A stretch of 64,000 nucleotides of DNA, from NCBI RefSeq assembly GCF_030056665.1, contig NZ_JASHIG010000038.1; one strand, 5' to 3'. Source of the stretch: Flectobacillus roseus (GTDB lineage: Bacteria; Bacteroidota; Bacteroidia; Cytophagales; Spirosomataceae). The notes under the pieces are model-generated. The model was not told the origin of the DNA and made no database searches. It worked only from the letters and a program-made list of their open reading frames with translations. Positions 9,152 to 18,569 of this stretch are shown one piece after another; the stretch's first letter is position 1, and every line of letters starts with the position of its first letter. The translations under genes were made by a program, and so were the position numbers.

Positions 9152-9571
9152 ATGAAAAACCTATTTAAAATATTATTGTCATTATCGTTTTGCATCTCAT
9201 CTTGTAATAGAATAGATGAAGAACCCGAATATATCTGTAATAATATAGTTTTGGAAAAAGTGGATTGGACATATTGTGAAATCATTGAAGCTTATGGTTG
9301 GAAAAAGTGTAATGACAGTCGTGATACGCTTACCATGAAAGTAAAAGCACATTTTGAAAATGTTAAAGGGGTTATTACTCAAGAGGATGATTCAACTTTT
9401 TGTATAAAACCTAATGGTTTAAGTAGCATCACGGCAATCAATTTGCCCAAATGTTTCAAAAAAAATAATCTAAATGTAACTTTTAGCGGAGATATTAGAC
9501 TTGCCCCTGGCTTAAATGAATCAAATTGTGGGGATTTATTTGAACTTACTAAGATAGAAATTTCCAGATAG
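9152..9571 (+). CDS. small Cys-containing lipoprotein, 139 aa
   Basis: Lipoprotein signal with lipobox (LSLSFCISSC, Cys 19). The mature part has six or more further Cys residues, suggesting disulphides. I recognise no family. It begins 24 bases after the metallopeptidase, likely in one transcript. The pairing of a secreted peptidase with a small lipoprotein repeats that of the C10 gene at 4056-5802. An inhibitor or folding helper is possible but is inference from position only. Confidence 0.6.
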   Translation: MKNLFKILLSLSFCISSCNRIDEEPEYICNNIVLEKVDWTYCEIIEAYGWKKCNDSRDTLTMKVKAHFENVKGVITQEDDSTFCIKPNGLSSITAINLPKCFKKNNLNVTFSGDIRLAPGLNESNCGDLFELTKIEISR

Positions 9572-9986
9572 GATTGTTGATGGTAAATTCTCTAAAATAG
9601 GATTTGACTGAAGCTTGAGATCAAGAGAGCTAACGTCGGTGTCGCATTTTAAAATGGGACGCCAATAATATCACTGTTTACTTCCGAGCCTTTCCTCTGC
9701 ATTTTTAAAAACTGAATATTGATAATTTTCCTCCCTCTCAATAAATGAAGAATGTTCAAAAGCAGAAAAAGGCTTTTTATCAATGTATTACATGAACAGC
9801 GAGAGTTTATGGAATAAGTGGTCTAATAGTTCCGTTGATGGTGTCATAAATGATAGGTCTTAAAAATCTCTTATTTAGTAGAAGTATGCTGAATAGGAGT
9901 TTTACTAAAAAATATGGGATTGCCTTTTATTATATCTGAGAAGGCAATCCCGTTTCAATGATTAAAACTATCAACCTAAATCACCC
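9572..9986. other. gene-free spacer between the peptidase group and the BREX cluster
   Basis: About 415 bases between genes on opposite strands that end toward each other. Apart from the hairpin at 9916-9951, nothing supportable was found. It probably marks an island boundary. Confidence 0.4.
9916..9951 (-). terminator. terminator of the BREX transcript
   Basis: GGGATTGCCTT (9916-9926) pairs perfectly with AAGGCAATCCC (9941-9951). On the minus strand it is followed by a T-rich tract ending TTTTTTAG, and it lies 36 bases past the brxL stop. Confidence 0.75.
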
Positions 9987-11993
9987 TCATAACTTTAAAA
10001 AAGTAATTTCACATGCTTTACAAAGGCGCCTTTCTTGGATGTATTCACTGATGTCATACCATCCTCCAGTTTTTTGCCAAATATCTAGTCCTCTGCCTAA
10101 AACTATTTTCCAACCATTATTTAATTGTATAGAACGGTCATGTATATTTTCATCAAACTCATAGGAAAATACAATATCCATTGACTCTAATGAGTCTGTT
10201 ATTTGATTAAATGCTCCTTTAACACCCTGTATAAAATCCTCATTGTTATTGGTAATCAAATGTAGCTTTATGGTCGATCCTGTTGTTTTTTTAGCATAAA
10301 TCAAACTTATCAATTCCATCAAATTGCGCAACTGATAAGGAAGACGGATATATGGGTCAATAATCGTGATTTCTGTCGCATCTATCAAATAGTCGCCAAA
10401 AAGGTTATTATATGATATTCCAAGTTGATTATCTCTTATTATTTTTTGACCGTCAGTAAGGTCTGTCGCTGAATATTTTACACTTAGATTGTTTGAATCT
10501 AACTCTTTTGACTTCGGTAAATCTATATCCCTTGGAATATTGTATTCTATTACCTCTAAGGTCTCTACCTTAACTTTTTGCTTGGTTTGTTTATTTTGAT
10601 AACTAAAATCAACAGCTTCAAAAGTATCGTCCATCTTTTGCAGTTGTAGTTTTACTCGTTTTCTACATTCAATGGCAAAGTCTAATAGCTCTTGGCACTC
10701 TTCTTGGCTCATCCCTCCAGCAGGATAAATAACTTTTGCTAAGCCAGCAAATGTTTTAACAATCCCTGTTTTATCACGAGTGGTAATAATATCCGAAAGC
10801 TCAAAATATTGGGCATATTCATGGGTTCTATCTTCTTTCCTAAGTTCTTTGAGTATTTCTGCAAGGTAATCTACAATAAATCCATAGTCAGAAGTGAACA
10901 TATCATTTCTGAGCTTTTGAACTTCCCATCCTGGCAAATAGGCATGTATTCTATCAAGGAATGCTGTATCATAATAGTCTTTTGGAAGGGCATCAAATAA
11001 ATTGCTATGATTAAGCATATACTCAACTGTATGGTCTGTGTTACCAACAAATACCATTGAGGCTGAAGCACCATATACTTGTGTTCCTCTTGAAAAAGAC
11101 TTATTAGCCATATAATTCTTCATGATGTCCACCAAACCTCTGTCTGTATTCTTGCTTTTGCCTGCAAATTCATCATAAGCGACTACATCCCAATAGCCTA
11201 CTAAACCGATTTCCCCAGAACTATTATTGACGAATAGTTTAGCTTTTGATACTTCGCCCCCAGAAATTAACATTCCATGTGGAGATAGTTCAGAGAAAAT
11301 ATGTGACTTACCTGTGCCTTTTGGTCCAAGTTCCATCAAGTTATAGTTGTTTTCGACAAAGGGGACTAATCGAGTAAGTTGTAGTAGTTTTGAACGAAAA
11401 CTAAACTCTTCAGGATTCAAGCCCATCGTTTGTAGTAGCACGTCTATCCATTCATCTTTTGTGAATGCTTTTCGCTTTTCTTTATACTCTTCAATATCGC
11501 CGCCTGCAATTTGTATTGGCTTTAGTGATTCAATAATCCAAGGTGTTCGATCTTTTTCATCAGAAGACATATAAGCTAATGTAAGGATACACCACACACC
11601 ACTCGATAACAGCTTTTGGTGGTTCTTGATGATATCATCAGCAATAGGTACTCTGTTGAGTCCTAAATTAGCGAAATAGGCTTCATACTGGTCTTGTTTG
11701 TCATTGAGTTTTACCGATACTTTATCAATAATCCTATGAGAACCTTTTTCTCGAATGGTTGACTTAATGATCTGAGCTTCATCTCGATGAACAAAATGCT
11801 TGGCAAGGATATTCTTTACCGTTTCTACGCCACGAGAAATAGTTTCTTCATCGTCTGTGGCACAGTATTGTCCTAGCAGATATTCTAATACATAAATAGG
11901 AACTATGGCATTACCCTTTACCAACTTGGTAAGGTCTTTACGAACGACCTTTCCACCAAAGTGTTCATTCAATTTAGAGTCAAGTGCTTTCAT
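9987..11993 (-). CDS. brxL: BREX protein BrxL with C-terminal MIT_C domain, 668 aa
   Basis: Residues 1 to about 460 are the BrxL core: an N-terminal DNA-associated region, then an AAA+ module with Walker A GPKGTGKSHIF near residue 225 and Walker B-like VVAYDEFAGK near 268. BrxL forms ring-shaped ATP-dependent assemblies on DNA and is needed for phage exclusion in BREX. Residues 523-668 do not look like a Lon protease domain. They closely resemble the MIT_C domain of eukaryotic MITD1, a phospholipase-D-like fold: FGDYLIDATEITIIDPYIR, then IHDRSIQLNNGWKIVLGRGL. The ATG is three bases after the pglZ stop, so the two are translationally linked. The fusion could couple BrxL to membranes or nucleic acid; that is inference. 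Confidence 0.9.
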   Translation of the reverse strand: MKALDSKLNEHFGGKVVRKDLTKLVKGNAIVPIYVLEYLLGQYCATDDEETISRGVETVKNILAKHFVHRDEAQIIKSTIREKGSHRIIDKVSVKLNDKQDQYEAYFANLGLNRVPIADDIIKNHQKLLSSGVWCILTLAYMSSDEKDRTPWIIESLKPIQIAGGDIEEYKEKRKAFTKDEWIDVLLQTMGLNPEEFSFRSKLLQLTRLVPFVENNYNLMELGPKGTGKSHIFSELSPHGMLISGGEVSKAKLFVNNSSGEIGLVGYWDVVAYDEFAGKSKNTDRGLVDIMKNYMANKSFSRGTQVYGASASMVFVGNTDHTVEYMLNHSNLFDALPKDYYDTAFLDRIHAYLPGWEVQKLRNDMFTSDYGFIVDYLAEILKELRKEDRTHEYAQYFELSDIITTRDKTGIVKTFAGLAKVIYPAGGMSQEECQELLDFAIECRKRVKLQLQKMDDTFEAVDFSYQNKQTKQKVKVETLEVIEYNIPRDIDLPKSKELDSNNLSVKYSATDLTDGQKIIRDNQLGISYNNLFGDYLIDATEITIIDPYIRLPYQLRNLMELISLIYAKKTTGSTIKLHLITNNNEDFIQGVKGAFNQITDSLESMDIVFSYEFDENIHDRSIQLNNGWKIVLGRGLDIWQKTGGWYDISEYIQERRLCKACEITFLKL

Positions 11994-11996
11994 ATC

Positions 11997-14492
11997 TTAA
12001 AAATCATCAAAATCGTTGGTAAACGAGATGTTTAATGTGTAGTAAAAATCTTTATAATGTTTCCATTTGGAGGTATCCTCTAAGGGTTCTTCCAAAACTA
12101 ATTTCACTCGTTGGTTTTTATACTTATTACTTGCCTTAGCACTTAGCTGAAAACTATGCTTTACTTCTCTCAGTCGTTCGGTTCCTTCTTGTATATCAAA
12201 ATTATATCTAAACTGGTCGCTCAATAATTCACCATCTTCGGCATAAATACTTGCTCGTATAGTTCTTGGTAATACTTGTTCGCTTACTAAATCTGTTTGA
12301 ATAAACGATACTGATAAAATATTCGTCGTAATTCTATCTGTTGATTTAATAATATCTACTTCTACCTGCGTTGTGGTATTTTGTCGGATTTTGGTTATTT
12401 TAATCACGGGGATTATTATTTCTTGCATACTTGCTCCTCCATGAATAAACTTTGCACCTGCCCCCTTAATACGCAAACGGTTTATGGATTTTGGTATCAA
12501 TACATCAACATCGGTAGCAATTCCCAAGTCTACACCCTTAAAATGCTTGGTAGAAATATCATTTTTTAGATTTTTACCAATGACAAACCTTCTATTTTCT
12601 TTCCAGATTTCTCCTGAGTGTGCCGATTCGTTATAATCACTTTCGTCCAAATCGCTATGCTGATACATAAAACCGTGGTCTGCTGTTACAATCATGTTGT
12701 TGCCGTTCATGTTTGTAATTTTTTTAAGCATCTCAAGCAAGAATTGTATCTCATCGTCAACGGCTTCAAAAACTTTGTCTTCGCTGATTTTATCATCTCC
12801 AACTTTATCTATTCTGTTGTGATAGATATAAATCAGGTCATATTGCTTTACAAAATCTCTTCCATCTTTGACAGTATTGAGTTTCATAAACTCCTCAGCT
12901 TTGATGGCTGTGGCTCGTATTCCTACATTCTTTTCAAGGATTTTTGTTCTGCCTTGAATACCACTACTAACAATGCCATCTGCTAAAACAATATCACTAT
13001 TATCTTGAATGCTCAGGCTTGAATGAGGTAGTAAAGACGCCATACCTAGTTGTGTGTACGAAGGTAGGCTACTAATAGCATGGCTAATGGTAGCATGATA
13101 ACGGTTCTCAGTGTGTAATTTCTTAGTAAGCTCTACGCCACATTCGTAGCGGAAAGCATCTGAAATAATGACAAAAAGCCGTTGTTTTTTATCAATGATA
13201 GGTTTTACATGGTTGGTAAAAAAGCGTTTTTGCCCGCTCTTTAACTCATTAGGCCAAGTGGATAATTGGTCAATAACAGCTTGCCAATTATTATTATATG
13301 CCCAAAGCCAATCATTTGTATATACCTTTTCTACTTTGTCTGCAATGGTTGTTAAAATTCTGTTCTGATTCGTTCTTCTATAATACCAAACAAATTTTCG
13401 ATAGCATTGATCTATTTCAAAAAGTGTATCAGCATATTGTTGTGTACTTGCTTCAAAACTGGTATGATTTACTTGCGAATATTTACGGATTAAACTAATC
13501 AATTCAGAGGCAAAGATTAAGCTCTGATACAGATTGGCTACTTCGTTATACCAAAATTTGTTTTCTCGCTGTTTTACATAATTCAATACCTTTTCGTTAG
13601 TAATTTGCTCATTACTAATGAATTCCGACAACTCATGAATGATTTTCAAATCTGTTAAACGAAACAAATCATCTTGAATAATGTCCTCTATCGTTGCCTG
13701 ATTTAGCTTATCCTCTACACTAATATCTGCCGCTATTTTTTCTGATACTTTGGCAAAGTATTCTCTGTACAGAATGGTATCTTTCCAAAGGGATAAAATT
13801 AGTTTGGAGTCCCTTCTTAGATTTGTTTTTTTGCCAAATACAAAATTTGTATGGAATACCTCTAACAGAAAATCATAAAGTGATGGATTATCGCTTTGAT
13901 AATGGTATTGCTGTTTGATTTCGCTCCAATAGAAATCCTTGAGGTTGTAGCGTTCTAAATCTCTGTTGTACTTCTCATTTCCATCTAAATAGGCAGCAGA
14001 ATAGGCATGAATGTAAGTGGTTAGACTGACATGCTCAGTACCAAATAACACCGAAAGCATTTTGTATCGAATTTGCTTATGGCTGTCTCCTTCCACAAGT
14101 AGTTCTATTAGTTTTGCTCTACGGTCTTTCGCCTTAAAAAACTCAAGATGCTCATTTACTAAGTCTTTGAAATGGCTATCTAAGCCCATTTCTTGCATAA
14201 ACATAGCTTCTTGGTCGGTTTGGAATACATGATACGCCAATTCCATATCCAATAGCCAATTGTCTTCGTGTGCTGGCTTTGGGCCACTGAAATAGAGTAA
14301 AAATTTATCTTGGGGTCTTTGTTTGTGGGTAATATATTTTACCTCAAATTCATTGCCTTGTACATGTATTTTCTCTACCCCAATTAAGGATAGTTCTTGG
14401 TATTGCTCTAATAATTCTACTTTGGTATCGTACCAAAAAATAATCCTATGTTCCTCAAATCGCTTTTGTAATACTTCTGCTATATTGTTCAT
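11997..14492 (-). CDS. pglZ: BREX alkaline-phosphatase-superfamily protein PglZ, 831 aa
   Basis: PglZ type A of BREX systems by overall sequence and length. The N-terminus (EVLQKRFEEHRIIFWYD) is the usual PglZ start. The phosphatase-superfamily core includes RLFVIISDAFRYECG near residue 442 with the metal-binding Asp, and MIVTADHGFMYQH near 604. In known systems PglZ is essential for defence and for PglX-dependent methylation, probably acting as a metal-dependent hydrolase or nucleotide-binding partner of PglX. It lies between pglX (231 bases upstream) and brxL (three bases downstream). The long spacer before it is filled by a dispersed repeat. Confidence 0.92.
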   Translation of the reverse strand: MNNIAEVLQKRFEEHRIIFWYDTKVELLEQYQELSLIGVEKIHVQGNEFEVKYITHKQRPQDKFLLYFSGPKPAHEDNWLLDMELAYHVFQTDQEAMFMQEMGLDSHFKDLVNEHLEFFKAKDRRAKLIELLVEGDSHKQIRYKMLSVLFGTEHVSLTTYIHAYSAAYLDGNEKYNRDLERYNLKDFYWSEIKQQYHYQSDNPSLYDFLLEVFHTNFVFGKKTNLRRDSKLILSLWKDTILYREYFAKVSEKIAADISVEDKLNQATIEDIIQDDLFRLTDLKIIHELSEFISNEQITNEKVLNYVKQRENKFWYNEVANLYQSLIFASELISLIRKYSQVNHTSFEASTQQYADTLFEIDQCYRKFVWYYRRTNQNRILTTIADKVEKVYTNDWLWAYNNNWQAVIDQLSTWPNELKSGQKRFFTNHVKPIIDKKQRLFVIISDAFRYECGVELTKKLHTENRYHATISHAISSLPSYTQLGMASLLPHSSLSIQDNSDIVLADGIVSSGIQGRTKILEKNVGIRATAIKAEEFMKLNTVKDGRDFVKQYDLIYIYHNRIDKVGDDKISEDKVFEAVDDEIQFLLEMLKKITNMNGNNMIVTADHGFMYQHSDLDESDYNESAHSGEIWKENRRFVIGKNLKNDISTKHFKGVDLGIATDVDVLIPKSINRLRIKGAGAKFIHGGASMQEIIIPVIKITKIRQNTTTQVEVDIIKSTDRITTNILSVSFIQTDLVSEQVLPRTIRASIYAEDGELLSDQFRYNFDIQEGTERLREVKHSFQLSAKASNKYKNQRVKLVLEEPLEDTSKWKHYKDFYYTLNISFTNDFDDF

Positions 14493-14507
14493 TTTCTTCT
14501 AAGAGCA

Positions 14508-14720
14508 TATTAAATTTTATAAGTCATTAAAAATAAAAGAGTGTGTATTTATTTTCTGAAATCCTGTTGTTTGAGCCGCAGGCGAGTTTAGGATTTCTTG
14601 ACTTTCTTTTGCGGCCGCCGCGCGGTTACTTTTCTTGTGTCAAGACAAGAAAAGTAAGGAGTGTCAATTGTAAATTTTGTTTTTTTGACCTATTTCAAAT
14701 AAAATTTTCAAACATACTCT
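14508..14720 (+). repeat. dispersed repeat, copy A, in the pglX-pglZ spacer
   Basis: About 210 bases that recur at 25617-25866 in the same orientation. Shared landmarks are CCTGTTGTTTGAGCCG/CCTATTGTTTGAGCCG, TTTCTTGACTTTCTTTT, GGTTACTTTTCTTGTGT, AAGGAGTGTCAA and ACATACTCTAA. It includes a short palindrome (CTTGTGTC/AAGACAAG) and a G+C-rich insert at about 14610-14624. It fills almost the whole spacer of an otherwise tight operon. Confidence 0.75.
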
Positions 14721-14723
14721 AAA

Positions 14724-17700
14724 TCACCACTTTACCCAATCAAAAGCTTTTACTTTCTTTTGAGTTACTTTATCGTTTAGTCCTGATACTTCTTTGATGG
14801 CTTTTCCCATTCTATTATAGTTGACCAATACGCCATCATCGAGATTGATGGCTATTCGCTCAATCGCTAATGGATAGAGTATCTCTCTTTCGTATTCTTG
14901 TAATTCTAATAATACCAATTTGATTTTATCTTTTTCTTTGGCTGCTTTGGTCTGTTCTGCTCCGCTACCTGAGATTTCGATGTGCTCAAGGTATTCTACA
15001 TGGTTTTTAAGTTTTTCTCGGTATTCTACCAAATAGTCATTTAAAATACTGTTGAGTGTATCTGGTGTATAACGGTGCATATAGATTAGCACATTGAACG
15101 AACCTTTTGGCGATGAAAACAACCAATAAATAGGACGCTTCTTGTAGCGTTTGATATGGTCATTGTAAAAATCTTTGGTGAAGTATTTACGGATGTCTTT
15201 GCCCAAACATTCTTCTACATAAGCCAAGTTTCTATCAAAATTTTGTGTACCAAAACTGGCTTTTAAGAATGCCTTGAATCGTCCTACAATGTCGTCTTCA
15301 AACCATTCGTCATCCAGTATTGGGATGATATTATCTTCATCAGGTACAAAACGTAATTCGTTTAGGCTTTTACCTACTTTGTCTAAATATGTCTCAAGGG
15401 TTTCGCCTTGGTTAGCTAAAATAAGTCCTTGTTTATCAAGTGAATAACACCCAAACATACAGCCCACAGCATAACTAACAAACTGTGCCATGATTTCGGA
15501 AGTATTAAAAACTAATTGTCCGTTTTGAATACTACTTTCGTCTTTTAAAATAGTAATGTCTTCTAAAGGTACATCGGGTGTGAGTTCATCTTGCAGACCG
15601 TAAATGTTTATAAATTGACGGTTAAGCTCTTCTTCGTTGCGGTGTAATTCATAAAACTTATTTTCCCAATAGACTTTAAACAAATCTACACTTTCCTCCA
15701 AATCTTGCCCTTGTAGTCTGATTAATTCATTTTGCTGAAAATCCCATGAAGTTTCTCGGGAATCCCATTCTAGTTTGGAAATATTTACATTAGTTTCAAA
15801 ACTAAAATGATTACAATCAATATCATTATGATATGGTACAGAAGCAATATCTCCTATTTGATAAGCCATAGTAGGATTTATAACTTTTAAAAAAGAGGTT
15901 CCAACTACTGAATTTAATAAACAAGCAACACTTTGTAATTCACTTACTTTTTTATCATCGAATAATGACATTCCATTTATATCAAAAACAAACCCTTTAG
16001 GTCTCATTCTGCAAGCAAACCCACCATTTGCAGAAGATGTCAAACTCCAAGTTATAGCTTCTTTAAAGTAATAATTAGCCGCACGAAATCTGGATAACTC
16101 TTTTCCATTATCATCCTTAAAATTTTTAATAATTTGTCCGCTATTTTTCCAATATACAACATAATCATTGTTACCATACCATTTTCTAAACGCACCTCCC
16201 TTGCTATAAGGAATCCAGTTCGCCCCTTCAGAAAAACAATCACTAAATGAAATGTAATTTTTATGAAATGCTATAGTAGGAACTTCAAACCAATACCTCA
16301 TGAATTTCTCATTTTTACCTGTAGCTAACCCTTGTTTAGGAGTGAATATGTCATTTATTTTTTTCAGTTTAAATGATTCCAGATAAGTGTTACTTAGCCA
16401 ATAACCAATTGGACTACTTGGTATTTTCTCAAAATCTTTTTGATCAGCTCTATAAATCCATCCACTATCAGGGTTTTGTACAGCTTCAATCGTTTTATCC
16501 CTTTTTTGTTCTGTACTGTTAAAATCCACCAAACGCAAATAAGAGCCTTTGGCATCGTGGGTAGTATTCCAAAATGTAAAAGCGGCATTTTGTACAACTT
16601 CACCCCCAATTTCGGGGAAAGTACGGGGACCTAAATGGAGTAAAGAATCAAAAAAAGTACTTTGTATGAGCTTTTCTCTTAGTGTTTCATAGCTACTCAA
16701 AAACATCCAAGAGTGTTGGTTAATCATGCCTAAAAAACCCTGATAATGTAGCATTCGTAAACCTGCTTCCATAAAGCAAGCCATCAAATCGGCTTTGCTA
16801 TCGGGATATTGTATTTTTACAAAGTCGCCCAAAGCTTTGTTCATGTTTCCGCCACCCATGTACGGTGGGTTGTCAACAATACAGTGGTAGCGTTGGCTTA
16901 GGAGTAATAATTGTTCAAGGGCTATTTTTACTTGGTTGAGTTTATTATTGTCAAAGAAGAAAGCCGTCAATAATTCCTTATCAATAAGCTTTATCGTTTC
17001 TTTTAGTCCTTCAGGTGAAGTTTTGGGAGAAATTAAAGAGCCAAGGTTCGTTGCTTGAAGCATAAGCCTCAGGTCTTGGTACAATGCCTCAGAAAGCGGA
17101 AGTGCATTTTCTCTAAAAAGGTCTTTTATTTCATCCACATAAAAATGAAGCATATCCGTACTCGCTTGCTTGATAAGCTCCTCATCCTTTTTTGATGTTT
17201 TTGCTCCCTTCTTCAGTAATACTTCTGTTTTAGTGATGGTAACAGCTTCGCCAGTAGCTTTATCAACAGTATTTTCCTCCCATTCTTTCAGGACGTTTTC
17301 AGCAATGATGTAACCAGCCTCAAGGATATGTTTTAGATTCGCATTATCTCTTTGCACACTAAAAGTAGCTTGATAGCCATTAACTCCATAAACATTGAAG
17401 CCCAAATCTTGATAGCAAAGAATCGTGGGTTTACATTCTTTTCTAAAAAAGCGGCGGTGATAGCTACGGGCTTTCATCATCAAAGCCAAGCCAGCCAATT
17501 GGGCGGCACGTTCGTCTATTTCAAAGCCAAAGAGATTTTTTTCTAAAATGAGCGTCGGTATTTCGCTTGGGTTGTAACCTTCTTCTTCATAGATTTTACT
17601 AAGCAAATCGAAGGCATATACCAAAATGTGTCCCGAGCCACAGGCTTGATCAAGCAAAGTGATTTCTTCCACAGAATTTACCTTCAAAAACTCCTCAGCT

Positions 17701-18533
17701 TGTACCGAAGGAGAATCAATAAAATAAGGCATCACTTCACGCAAGCGAGAGTTTGGGCGGTTTTGTAGCCACAATTTCCCCAAAGTGTTTTGTACCATAT
17801 ATTCTACAATCCAGCGAGGTGTAAAAAGCTGTGTAGCGGCAGGAATATCTTCTTTTTTTACAGCAGATTTAGCGGCAAAAACTTCATCTTTTTTCTCTGA
17901 AATATAAAACTGATAGAGCCAACCGATGATTTCTACCTCTTGGCAATCCTCGTGACTCATGCCAGTACGAATATCATGCACTACCGAAAGAGCAGAAGTT
18001 AAGTCCTCGGGCAAAAGCAATTCTGTATAATCTTCGATACGTTCAAACAAGAACGGGAAAGATTTATGCAAGTGGTTACAAGCCCCAATGAGTAATAATT
18101 GATAGGCTTCGTTCTGAGGGTCATTACTTGGAATTTTACCATCGAGCAAGTCATAGATTTTCTGGCTATCGACCAAAGGGCGGCTTCCCTCCAATAATTC
18201 TTCGGGAATATGTCCTTGTTTGGCTTCATCCAATAATTCAGGAAGTGTATAAGCGTCCTTTGGCGTGATGATACGAATATTCAAAGGTTGATATTCGTTT
18301 ACATCCATAAAGCGTAAAGCCATCAGGCGGTTAAACCAAGTATAGGTAACCTTTTCGATGATTTGTTCTTCGCTTGTTTGGGCGATAGCCTCTCTAAGTT
18401 TCTGTATTTGTGTAGCCTTCTCACGTAGAATAGGTGAATCTGTATGGAGTACAAAATCGAGGCGAGCTTTGATTTGCTGCATCAATTTTTTTCGAGTTTC
18501 CTGAGCGAATTTTTTTAGGGCGTTGGTATTCAT
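14724..18533 (-). CDS. pglX: BREX adenine-specific DNA methyltransferase PglX, 1269 aa
   Basis: Full-length for the BREX-1 PglX family. The N-terminal helical region has the family signature VTYTWFNRLMALRFMDVNEY (about 62-81). TQLFTPRWIVEYMVQNTLG follows at about 235. SAM-binding motif I is DQACGSGHILVYAF near 297, and the catalytic N6-adenine motif is NPPYMGGGN near 556. The C-terminal half should contain target recognition. PglX marks host DNA by methylating a non-palindromic site and is needed for both self-recognition and exclusion. It sits 36 bases downstream of the truncated AlbA_2 gene and before pglZ. No frameshift is seen, so methylation could persist in an otherwise broken cluster. 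Confidence 0.93.
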   Translation of the reverse strand: MNTNALKKFAQETRKKLMQQIKARLDFVLHTDSPILREKATQIQKLREAIAQTSEEQIIEKVTYTWFNRLMALRFMDVNEYQPLNIRIITPKDAYTLPELLDEAKQGHIPEELLEGSRPLVDSQKIYDLLDGKIPSNDPQNEAYQLLLIGACNHLHKSFPFLFERIEDYTELLLPEDLTSALSVVHDIRTGMSHEDCQEVEIIGWLYQFYISEKKDEVFAAKSAVKKEDIPAATQLFTPRWIVEYMVQNTLGKLWLQNRPNSRLREVMPYFIDSPSVQAEEFLKVNSVEEITLLDQACGSGHILVYAFDLLSKIYEEEGYNPSEIPTLILEKNLFGFEIDERAAQLAGLALMMKARSYHRRFFRKECKPTILCYQDLGFNVYGVNGYQATFSVQRDNANLKHILEAGYIIAENVLKEWEENTVDKATGEAVTITKTEVLLKKGAKTSKKDEELIKQASTDMLHFYVDEIKDLFRENALPLSEALYQDLRLMLQATNLGSLISPKTSPEGLKETIKLIDKELLTAFFFDNNKLNQVKIALEQLLLLSQRYHCIVDNPPYMGGGNMNKALGDFVKIQYPDSKADLMACFMEAGLRMLHYQGFLGMINQHSWMFLSSYETLREKLIQSTFFDSLLHLGPRTFPEIGGEVVQNAAFTFWNTTHDAKGSYLRLVDFNSTEQKRDKTIEAVQNPDSGWIYRADQKDFEKIPSSPIGYWLSNTYLESFKLKKINDIFTPKQGLATGKNEKFMRYWFEVPTIAFHKNYISFSDCFSEGANWIPYSKGGAFRKWYGNNDYVVYWKNSGQIIKNFKDDNGKELSRFRAANYYFKEAITWSLTSSANGGFACRMRPKGFVFDINGMSLFDDKKVSELQSVACLLNSVVGTSFLKVINPTMAYQIGDIASVPYHNDIDCNHFSFETNVNISKLEWDSRETSWDFQQNELIRLQGQDLEESVDLFKVYWENKFYELHRNEEELNRQFINIYGLQDELTPDVPLEDITILKDESSIQNGQLVFNTSEIMAQFVSYAVGCMFGCYSLDKQGLILANQGETLETYLDKVGKSLNELRFVPDEDNIIPILDDEWFEDDIVGRFKAFLKASFGTQNFDRNLAYVEECLGKDIRKYFTKDFYNDHIKRYKKRPIYWLFSSPKGSFNVLIYMHRYTPDTLNSILNDYLVEYREKLKNHVEYLEHIEISGSGAEQTKAAKEKDKIKLVLLELQEYEREILYPLAIERIAINLDDGVLVNYNRMGKAIKEVSGLNDKVTQKKVKAFDWVKW

Positions 18534-18569
18534 TGTTTGGTGTTTTGAGTCATGGGTTCTGATAAGTAT

